From assembly GCA_035633755.1 (NCBI GenBank), contig DASQEH010000031.1, positions 42,473-106,472 of the forward strand: a DNA stretch of 64,000 bases. Direction: 5' to 3'. The notes beneath the pieces were generated by a model. It was not told the DNA's origin, did no database searches, and saw only the letters and a program-made list of their open reading frames with translations. The DNA comes from DASQEH01 sp035633755. GTDB taxonomy: Bacteria; Actinomycetota; Actinomycetes; Propionibacteriales; Nocardioidaceae. Position 1 is the stretch's first letter. Each line of letters starts with the position of its first letter. The translations under genes were made by a program, and so were the position numbers. Positions 52,625-59,168 of this stretch are shown piece by piece.

Positions 52625-53223
52625 TGGCTCGTCAAGCCACCATCGAACGATCGACCAAGGAGTCGAAGGTGGTTGTCGCCGTCGATCTCGACGGCAGCGG
52701 CCGAGCCGACGTCTCCACGGGAGTCGGCTTCTACGACCATATGCTCACTGCGCTGGCCCGGCACGGTCTGCTCGACCTCAGCGTGCAGGCTGAAGGTGAC
52801 ACCCATGTCGACGCCCACCACACCGTCGAGGACGTCGCCATCGCCCTGGGCGACGCGCTCGGGCAAGCCTTGGGAGACAAGATCGGCATCCGGCGGTTCG
52901 GGCACTCGCTCGTGCCCCTGGATGAGGCACTGGTGCAGTGCGCGGTCGATGTCTCCGGTAGGCCCTACTGCGTGCACACCGGCGAGCCCGACGGCCAGGC
53001 GTTTGTGCGGATCGGTGACGCCTACCTTGGATCGTTGACGCGGCATGTGTTCGAGACCGTCAGCGCGCATGCTTCGATCGCGTTACACGTGCGGGTGCTC
53101 TCCGGTCGCGACCCGCACCACATCGTCGAGGCACAGTTCAAGGCGGTGGCGCGTGCGCTGCGCGACGCCGTCGCGATCGATCCCCGCGAGGGCGGGATCC
53201 CCAGCACGAAGGGAACCTTGTGA
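52624..53223 (+). CDS. hisB: Imidazoleglycerol-phosphate dehydratase HisB (monofunctional)
   Basis: It dehydrates imidazole-glycerol phosphate. The 199-residue protein has no phosphatase domain. The duplicated manganese-binding motifs are present: TGVGFYDHMLTALARHG with DTHVDAHHTVEDVAIALGD, and RHVFETVSAHASIALHVR with RDPHHIVEAQFKAVARAL. It is in the his operon, overlapping hisC by one base. Confidence 0.97.
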   Translation: MARQATIERSTKESKVVVAVDLDGSGRADVSTGVGFYDHMLTALARHGLLDLSVQAEGDTHVDAHHTVEDVAIALGDALGQALGDKIGIRRFGHSLVPLDEALVQCAVDVSGRPYCVHTGEPDGQAFVRIGDAYLGSLTRHVFETVSAHASIALHVRVLSGRDPHHIVEAQFKAVARALRDAVAIDPREGGIPSTKGTL

Positions 53224-53257
53224 GCGCTCCTGTCGCCTCGAGCACCCTGAGCACCTC

Positions 53258-53893
53258 GTGAGTCCTCGTGTCGTGCTGCTGGACTACGGGTCCGGGAACC
53301 TGCGCTCCGCCGAGCGGGCGCTGCGCCGGGTGGGCGCCGATGTTGTCGTCACCGATGACTACGACAGCGCGATGCACGCAGATGGCCTTGTCGTGCCTGG
53401 AGTCGGCGCCTTTGCGGCGTGCATGGACGGACTGCGCAGGGTGCGAGGCCCCCAGCTCATCGGTCGGCGCCTGGCCGGTGGTAGACCGGTGCTCGGCATC
53501 TGTGTCGGCCACCAAGTGCTGTTCGACTTCGGGGTGGAGCACGGCATCTCGACCGACGGTTGTGGCGAGTGGCCAGGGACCGTCGAGCTTCTCCACGCGA
53601 CGGTGGTTCCGCACATCGGTTGGAACACCGTTCACGTGCCCGACGGGTCACAGATGTTCGCCGGGGTGGAGCAGGAGCGCTTCTACTTCGTGCATTCCTA
53701 TGCCGTCCGTCGCTGGGAGCTTCAGACGGACGGGCGCACGCGCGCACCTCTCGTGTCGTGGACGACCCATGAGACCGACTCGTTCGTGGCGGCAGTGGAG
53801 AACGGGCCGCTGTGGGCGACCCAGTTCCATCCGGAGAAGTCAGGCGATGCCGGCGCTGCCGTCCTGCGTTCGTGGGTGCACTGCCTTGGGTGA
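53258..53893 (+). CDS. hisH: Imidazole glycerol phosphate synthase, glutaminase subunit HisH
   Basis: It releases ammonia from glutamine for HisF. The 211-residue type-1 glutamine amidotransferase starts RVVLLDYGSGNLRSAERAL, with the oxyanion strand VVPGVGAFAACMDGLR, nucleophile C82 in VLGICVGHQVLFD, and H191/E193 in ATQFHPEKSG. The nucleophile elbow reads GICVGHQ rather than the common GICLGMQ. GTG 53258 is the only sensible start 34 bp after hisB. The stop overlaps the next gene by GTGA. Confidence 0.95.
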   Translation: MSPRVVLLDYGSGNLRSAERALRRVGADVVVTDDYDSAMHADGLVVPGVGAFAACMDGLRRVRGPQLIGRRLAGGRPVLGICVGHQVLFDFGVEHGISTDGCGEWPGTVELLHATVVPHIGWNTVHVPDGSQMFAGVEQERFYFVHSYAVRRWELQTDGRTRAPLVSWTTHETDSFVAAVENGPLWATQFHPEKSGDAGAAVLRSWVHCLG

Positions 53894-54228
53894 CGGCCGC
53901 GGGCATGAGTAAGGAGAGGGCGATCCGTCGAGCTCGCCGCGAGTCCGAGGCCGCTGCTACAGCTGCGGAGCGCGCCCGACGCACTGCGAGAGAGAACCGG
54001 CGCAGCCAGATGCGTTCGCGCCTGTCGCGGCTTGCTCCGACCCTCGGGCGCCGCCGCCGAAGCGGCCTGCTCGCGGCGAAGCGCAGACGTACCGTCGGTC
54101 TGCTCGTGCTGGCGTTCGTGGTCATCCAGGCCCTGACCTGGGTGGTGACACCTGACTGGGCGACGCGGTTGGCCGTCGTGGTGGTGAGCTTGTTCGCCGT
54201 GCCCGTCGTCGGCGCCTTCGTGCTGTGA
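53890..54228 (+). CDS. Small basic membrane protein of the his operon
   Basis: A 112-residue protein with an Arg/Ala-rich helical N-terminal half (RAIRRARRESEAAATAAERA) and two C-terminal membrane helices (TVGLLVLAFVVIQALTWVV and LAVVVVSLFAVPVVGAFVL). The GTG at 53890 overlaps the hisH stop; ATG 53905 is an alternative. Actinobacteria often carry a short membrane protein between hisH and hisA. No enzymatic motif is seen and function is unknown. Confidence 0.75.
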   Translation: MTAAGMSKERAIRRARRESEAAATAAERARRTARENRRSQMRSRLSRLAPTLGRRRRSGLLAAKRRRTVGLLVLAFVVIQALTWVVTPDWATRLAVVVVSLFAVPVVGAFVL

Positions 54229-54292
54229 CGGCGCTGCCCACCATGCCGGTTGCCATGTCGACACCCTGACGGGCCCCGCCGACAACACTGCC

Positions 54293-54298
54293 TAGTCT
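54293..54298 (+). promoter_or_regulatory. -10 element (TAGTCT), leaderless hisA promoter
   Basis: TAGTCT ends 6 nt before the GTG at 54305 (3 nt before the adjacent GTG 54302). Together with the 76-base gap after the membrane protein gene, it suggests an internal his promoter and favours 54305 as start. Confidence 0.45.
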
Positions 54299-54304
54299 TG
54301 GGTG

Positions 54305-55051
54305 GTGACCGTCCTTGAGCTGCTGCCTGCCGTCGACGTCTCCGCAGGACGGGCTGTGCAGCTCGTCCAGGGCATCACGGGGAGCGAGCGGGTGTTCGGT
54401 GATCCGCTGGAGGCCGCGCTGAGGTGGCAGGAGGCAGGAGCCACCTGGGTGCACCTGGTCGACCTCGACGCGGCTTTCGGTCGCGGCGAGAACCGAGAGG
54501 TGCTGAGCTCGGTCGTCCAGGCTCTCGACATCGACGTGGAGATGTCCGGCGGTATCCGCGACGACGAGACGCTCACGGCCGCGCTGGCGACGGGATGTCG
54601 TCGGGTCAACATCGGCACCGCTGCGTTGGAACGCCCGCAATGGTGCGCCTCGGTCATCGCGACGCATGGTGACGCCGTGGCTATCGGCCTCGATGTCCGC
54701 GGTACGACGCTGGCCGCCCGGGGTTGGACGCACGACGCGGGGGAGCTGTTCGACGTCCTGGCCCGGCTGGACTCGCAGGGATGCTGTCGGTATGTCGTCA
54801 CCGACGTGCTCCGGGACGGCATGCTGGAAGGGCCGAACCTGGACCTGCTGCGCGATGTGTGCGCGCGTACCGATGCTCCGGTCATCGCCTCAGGAGGGGT
54901 GTCCAGCCTGGCTGATCTCCGTGCACTGGCCGGCCTGACGCCCCTCGGGGTGGAGGGGGCGATCGTGGGCACGGCCCTCTACACCGGCGCGTTCACCTTG
55001 CCAGAGGCCCTCACCGCTGTAGTGGAGGCCGAGCGGAGCCTCCAGTCGTGA
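54305..55051 (+). CDS. hisA: HisA/PriA phosphoribosyl isomerase
   Basis: It isomerises ProFAR in histidine synthesis; in many actinobacteria the same protein (PriA) also does the TrpF step. The 248-residue half-barrel duplicated fold starts VTVLELLPAVDVSAGRAVQL with D11 as catalytic base, then HLVDLDAAFGRGENREV, EMSGGIRDDETL, GLDVRGTTLAARGW, YVVTDVLRDGMLEGPNL and VIASGGVSSLADL. Dual function cannot be judged from the sequence alone; no trpF is visible here. The stop overlaps hisF by GTGA. Confidence 0.93.
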   Translation: MTVLELLPAVDVSAGRAVQLVQGITGSERVFGDPLEAALRWQEAGATWVHLVDLDAAFGRGENREVLSSVVQALDIDVEMSGGIRDDETLTAALATGCRRVNIGTAALERPQWCASVIATHGDAVAIGLDVRGTTLAARGWTHDAGELFDVLARLDSQGCCRYVVTDVLRDGMLEGPNLDLLRDVCARTDAPVIASGGVSSLADLRALAGLTPLGVEGAIVGTALYTGAFTLPEALTAVVEAERSLQS

Positions 55052-55809
55052 CGGTCGCGGTGCGCGTCATTCCGTGCCTCGATGTGGACGATGGGAGGGT
55101 CGTCAAGGGCGTCAACTTCGTCGGGCTGCGCGACGTCGGGGACCCGGTAGCCATGGCCAGGAAGTACGACGCCGAGGGCGCTGACGAGCTGACTTTCCTC
55201 GACATCACCGCCTCGAAGTACCGCCGCGACACTGTGCTCGACGTGGTGCGTCGGACCGCCGAGCAGGTGTTCATCCCGCTGACCGTGGGTGGAGGCATCC
55301 GTCGAGTGGAGGACGTGGACGTTCTCCTGCGCGCGGGTGCTGACAAGGTGGCCGTCAACACCGGGGCTCTGGATCGGCCGGCTCTTGTCACGGAGATCGC
55401 CCAACGGTTCGGTCGCCAGGTGCTGGTTCTCAGCGTCGACGCTCGGCGCGACCCTTCAACGCCCTCTGGTTTCGAGGTGACGACCCACGGAGGCACCGAG
55501 GGGGCCGGAGTGGATGCCGTCGAGTGGGCCAAGAGCGCGGCGGATCGAGGTGCTGGCGAGATCCTGCTCAATGCCATGGACGCCGACGGCACGCGTCGGG
55601 GGTTCGATCTCGAGCTCATCGCCGCCATCCGGTCGCAGGTCCACGTGCCGGTGATCGCGAGCGGGGGAGCAGGGGCGGTGGAGCACTTTCCGCCCGCCAT
55701 CGACGCTGGAGCGAACGCCGTGCTTGCCGCCAGCGTGTTTCACTTCGGCACGATCTCCATAGCGGAGGTCAAAGCAGGGTTGTCGCAGGCCGGTCATCCG
55801 GTGAGGTGA
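55048..55809 (+). CDS. hisF: Imidazole glycerol phosphate synthase, cyclase subunit HisF
   Basis: It forms the imidazole ring with HisH. The 253-residue TIM barrel has VRVIPCLDVDDGRVVKGVNF (catalytic D12), ADELTFLDITASKYRRDT, PLTVGGGIRRVEDVDVLL, VLSVDARRD (second catalytic Asp), EILLNAMDADGTRRGFDLEL and VIASGGAGAVEHF. It is coupled to hisA by GTGA. The run of plus-strand his genes stops here; hisI lies 7 kb further on. Confidence 0.97.
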   Translation: MTVAVRVIPCLDVDDGRVVKGVNFVGLRDVGDPVAMARKYDAEGADELTFLDITASKYRRDTVLDVVRRTAEQVFIPLTVGGGIRRVEDVDVLLRAGADKVAVNTGALDRPALVTEIAQRFGRQVLVLSVDARRDPSTPSGFEVTTHGGTEGAGVDAVEWAKSAADRGAGEILLNAMDADGTRRGFDLELIAAIRSQVHVPVIASGGAGAVEHFPPAIDAGANAVLAASVFHFGTISIAEVKAGLSQAGHPVR

Positions 55810-55828
55810 CGCGAGTGGTCGCCGCGTC

Positions 55829-56794
55829 TCAACGGCCGATGGCGGCGAAGGAGTTGTCAGACTCGTGGCGGTACCAGCTCAGCGTGACGCTGATTCCTTC
55901 GTCATACGGTGTGATCCGCTCCTGGGCGATGGTCCGATAGCGACTGGCGTCAACGGAGTGCGGCTGCCGGAACTGGTACAGCATCTCAGCGCCTTCGCGA
56001 GCCACCGGCCAGAAGACGCCGAGTGCGCGTACCGACGACTGCGAAAGTCGGGTCACCTTCACCGGGTGTTCCGCGTGAGCGAATACCAGCTGGATGAAGC
56101 GGCCGGCGGTGACCGGCTGAGGTGTCGGCACATGCCAGGCGGAGCCCACAGCTGCCTCGCGTTCACCGAGCTCTGCTAGCCCGAAGGCAAAGTCCGCTAT
56201 GTACGTAGGTCCTAGCGCCTGGTCGAGGGCTCCTATCCAGAGCGCTCTTCTGCCACGCAATGCCGGCTTGAAGATGTTCCCTGCCAGAAGAGACTCGACC
56301 CCTGGCCCGTAGAGCTCGGTAGCGCGGCCGATCACGGTTCGCACCTGTCCTCTGGCATGTGCAGCCAACACACGCTCGGCCAGCCAGGCACGCAGCACCC
56401 CCTTGTCACTGACCGGCCGGTATGGCATGTCTTCGGTCATGGGGCCGTCCACTCGGCCATACATCCAGGTGTCGTCGACGAAGACCATCCTGGCATCGGC
56501 ACTGCGGGCGCCCGCGAGAACGCCGTCCACGACGGCAGGGAAGTCCTCCCGCCATCGGTGGAAGGGTGGGTTGACCGCGTTGTACACCACGCCGGCGTCC
56601 TTGCAGGCTTCCTGCATCCGCGCGGCGTCTGCAGCATCAGCTGCTATGACCTCCACGCCGGCCGGGACGTTGACGTGGCCGCTTCGGTTGATGGCGCGCA
56701 CACGCCGTCCCCGGCGCACGAGCTCGTGAACGAGTGCGCGCCCGGTGCCGCCGCTGGCGCCCACCACGACATGAACCTTGTCCGCATCATCCAT
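55829..56794 (-). CDS. NmrA/atypical SDR-type NAD(P)-binding protein
   Basis: A 321-residue Rossmann protein. VHVVVGASGGTGRALVHELV contains the GxxGxxG dinucleotide motif of atypical short-chain dehydrogenases, followed by GVEVIAADAADAARMQEACK, VVYNAVNPPFHRW and the RTVIGRATELYGPGVESLLA segment. The catalytic YxxxK of classical SDRs is not evident, which suits NmrA-like sugar-epimerase relatives. The ATG at 56794 has GGAG upstream and overlaps the MBL-rhodanese stop by 8 bp. It is last in the accessory operon. The substrate is unknown. Confidence 0.75.
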   Translation of the reverse strand: MDDADKVHVVVGASGGTGRALVHELVRRGRRVRAINRSGHVNVPAGVEVIAADAADAARMQEACKDAGVVYNAVNPPFHRWREDFPAVVDGVLAGARSADARMVFVDDTWMYGRVDGPMTEDMPYRPVSDKGVLRAWLAERVLAAHARGQVRTVIGRATELYGPGVESLLAGNIFKPALRGRRALWIGALDQALGPTYIADFAFGLAELGEREAAVGSAWHVPTPQPVTAGRFIQLVFAHAEHPVKVTRLSQSSVRALGVFWPVAREGAEMLYQFRQPHSVDASRYRTIAQERITPYDEGISVTLSWYRHESDNSFAAIGR

Positions 56795-58265
56795 GATCGA
56801 CTCCGACCGAGATAGGTCGCGCCACATCGGTGCCGGCCTCGGCACGACCTTCGTGGCCGTGGTGCAACGGCGGCTCGGAGGGCTCCGGCTGCGGTAGTCG
56901 CTCGGCAAGCTGCGTGAAGTCGGCGTTGCTCAAAGAGTCGTCGATGTGCGTCACGTCGTGACCTGCCCGTTGCAAGATGCTGGCACCGATGCTCGAGCGA
57001 TGACCGGTGCCGCAGTGAACCCACAGCTCAGCTCGCGGTAGGCGAGCTGCTTGGGAGGTCAGCAGATGCAGCGGCATGTGCACCGCCCCTGCGATATGGC
57101 CGCGTCGCCATTCGACAGCACCTCGCACGTCCACCACCTGGATCGGACGGTCCCCTGCCTCCCGGAGCAGCTCCGCGAAGGTCGCTCGCCGGTAGCTCGT
57201 CACCGCGTCGGCATCGCCGAGGACACGGCCGGCGATGGCGACGGCGGCGGGCCGATTCACCGCTACACGTTCGAGTCGGCGCCTGGCTATGGAAAGTTCC
57301 GCGGCATCGTCAGCTATCAACACGAGGGGGGTGTCCGGGGGCTTCAGCCAAGCGACGTACGTACCGAAGGGACCGGAGGCATCGAAGCCCAATGAACCAG
57401 CGAGGTGTCTTCGGGCGAAGCCGGCTCGGGGTCGAACATCGATGACCCACTCACCGTTGCCCAGGCGCTGACGGACGTCGCTACCGTCGACAAGCGGCGA
57501 CGGCGATAGATCGACGACCGGCGGCATGGACGCGTTCATCGGCCCCATCCGTCGGAAGTACCCGGGAACGGCGTCCAGCTTGGAGAGCGTGGAATCAACG
57601 AACTCCTCCGCTGCCATGCGAGCCGCGGGGTTGTCCCTGCGCTCGTCGCCGACAGTGGACTGAGCCCGGTCCATCGCCGAGACGGCACACAGGCTGCCGA
57701 AGCCATGGGTTGGATAGACCGGCGCCTCGGGCGGCAGAGTGCTCATGAGGCGACGTACTGACGCATGCTGTGCGAATGCCAGTTGACGGGTCATGCTCGA
57801 GGACACGAGATCCGGACGGCCGACCGTGCCGTAGAGCATCGATCCACCGGAGAAGACGCCGATGATGTCGCCGTCCTGCTCGACGACGTACGACAGATGA
57901 TGCAGGGTATGGCCCGGGGTTGCGATCGCGCGAACCGTCAACCCGCCCGTCGTGATCGCGTCGCCGTCGCGGATACCGGTTCGCCGGTGCGAGACCGGCT
58001 CGTCGGCGTGCGACAGGTAGTCGGCGCCAGTGATCTGGGCAAGAGCCACCCCTCCCGAGACGTAGTCGTTGTGCAGGTGGGTCTCGAGGACATGCGTCAC
58101 CGAGACCCCCAGCCTCCCGGCGGTCGCCACGACGCGATCGATGTCGCGTTGGGGGTCGATGACAACGGCCACCTGCCCGTCGTGGACCACGTAGGTGCGA
58201 TCTCCGAGATCTGGCGTCTCGATAATGGCTGTTCGGGACGTGGCCGGGGCGGTTGGCTGGGACAT
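56787..58265 (-). CDS. Metallo-beta-lactamase fold / rhodanese fusion, persulfide dioxygenase-like
   Basis: A 492-residue protein. Residues about 15-245 form an MBL domain with THVLETHLHNDYVSGGVALA (metal motif HLHND), ATPGHTLHHLSYVV and YPTHGFGSL. Two rhodanese domains follow: the first (VIDVRPRAGFARRHLAGSLG) lacks a catalytic cysteine, while the second has IQVVDVRGAVEWRRGHIAGA and the active-site loop ELWVHCGTGHRSS. This layout is typical of bacterial ETHE1/CstB-type sulfur enzymes acting on persulfides. The ATG at 58265 has GAGGAG upstream. It overlaps the NmrA-like gene by 8 bp. Confidence 0.83.
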   Translation of the reverse strand: MSQPTAPATSRTAIIETPDLGDRTYVVHDGQVAVVIDPQRDIDRVVATAGRLGVSVTHVLETHLHNDYVSGGVALAQITGADYLSHADEPVSHRRTGIRDGDAITTGGLTVRAIATPGHTLHHLSYVVEQDGDIIGVFSGGSMLYGTVGRPDLVSSSMTRQLAFAQHASVRRLMSTLPPEAPVYPTHGFGSLCAVSAMDRAQSTVGDERRDNPAARMAAEEFVDSTLSKLDAVPGYFRRMGPMNASMPPVVDLSPSPLVDGSDVRQRLGNGEWVIDVRPRAGFARRHLAGSLGFDASGPFGTYVAWLKPPDTPLVLIADDAAELSIARRRLERVAVNRPAAVAIAGRVLGDADAVTSYRRATFAELLREAGDRPIQVVDVRGAVEWRRGHIAGAVHMPLHLLTSQAARLPRAELWVHCGTGHRSSIGASILQRAGHDVTHIDDSLSNADFTQLAERLPQPEPSEPPLHHGHEGRAEAGTDVARPISVGVDHG

Positions 58266-58294
58266 GGCACGCTCCTCGCCGTGAATGACCCGGT

Positions 58295-59071
58295 TCATCG
58301 GCTGCCCTCGGCGTCGGACAAGAACGCCTCCAGAACAGCGTTGAACGGCGCCCCACTGGACTGAACGGCATGGCCTGCAGGCACGATGGCCCGCTGGCCT
58401 GCAACCTTTGCGGTGAGCGCGTCAGCGATGGCTTCCAAGCCGGCGGTCCGCCCACCGGTGACGATCAGCTTCGGAAAGCTCGCCCGACGGAGGTCGTCGA
58501 CAGGAATGTCGGCTTCCCACGGGCCCCGCACGTTCAAGAAGCGGCGGGCTGCACGCAGCATCGGCTCGGGGAGCGGGTCCGGTACGTCGCCTGGAATCCC
58601 ACCCAGGGCGAAGAAGCGACGCAGCAGCTCACGGGGATCGTCGGGCGGGTTCGTGAACAGCTCCTTGTTCGCTGCCGCCATCTCGTCGACGACCTGAACG
58701 CCAGTGGCGACCGAGAAGGCGGCCGGCTCGATGACGGTGAGCGATCGAGTGGCCGTTGGCGCCACCGCGGCTGCGAGAAGCGCCACGACGCCACCATATG
58801 AATGTCCGACCAGATGCGCGCCGTCACGCTGAGCCCTGACCAGGTCGGCGATGAGGTGCGCATCCCGCTCGAAATCGCTACGGCCTTGAGCCGGTGTACG
58901 GCCGTGCCCTGGACGATCGGGCAGGACGAGCTCCCAGCGCTCGGCCAGGGGGAGCTGGGCGCTGAAGGCAGCTCTGCCGCCGTCTGCGCCGCCATGCACG
59001 AAGACGATGGCCGGCCCCGCTCCGAGGGTCTCGGTGAACAGCGTTGGTGCTTGTGCGGCATGGGTGGTCAT
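58295..59071 (-). CDS. Alpha/beta hydrolase
   Basis: A 258-residue alpha/beta-hydrolase. The oxyanion loop is AIVFVHGGADGGRAAF, then LVLPDRPGHGRTPAQG, the nucleophile elbow AHLVGHSYGGVVALLA (Ser in GHSYG), an acidic residue near LIVTGGRTAGLE, and the catalytic His in IVPAGHAVQ. The ATG at 59071 is set by GGAGGAAAC directly upstream. It is first in a probable operon with the MBL-rhodanese and NmrA-like genes, behind an operator-like palindrome. The substrate is unknown. Confidence 0.85.
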   Translation of the reverse strand: MTTHAAQAPTLFTETLGAGPAIVFVHGGADGGRAAFSAQLPLAERWELVLPDRPGHGRTPAQGRSDFERDAHLIADLVRAQRDGAHLVGHSYGGVVALLAAAVAPTATRSLTVIEPAAFSVATGVQVVDEMAAANKELFTNPPDDPRELLRRFFALGGIPGDVPDPLPEPMLRAARRFLNVRGPWEADIPVDDLRRASFPKLIVTGGRTAGLEAIADALTAKVAGQRAIVPAGHAVQSSGAPFNAVLEAFLSDAEGSR

Positions 59072-59082
59072 GTTTCCTCCAG

Positions 59083-59108
59083 GTTTGGGATGGGTCGATG
59101 TCCCAAAC
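59083..59108 (-). promoter_or_regulatory. Operator-like palindrome before the hydrolase operon
   Basis: GTTTGGGA (59083-59090) and TCCCAAAC (59101-59108) are perfect 8-bp arms with a 10-bp spacer. On the minus strand a TAGCGT -10 candidate (59107-59112) overlaps one arm, so the site would cover the transcription start. A repressor or the neighbouring LuxR-type protein could bind here. Confidence 0.6.
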
Positions 59109-59168
59109 GCTAGGAGTCCGTGAGGACCCTGGAATCGGCGAAATTGCCGGGTTGCCACCAGGATCTGC

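Noticed and set aside
54305..55051. Bifunctional HisA/TrpF (PriA) activity
   Set aside because: It is plausible in this phylum, but the deciding residues and the genome-wide absence of trpF cannot be judged from this window.
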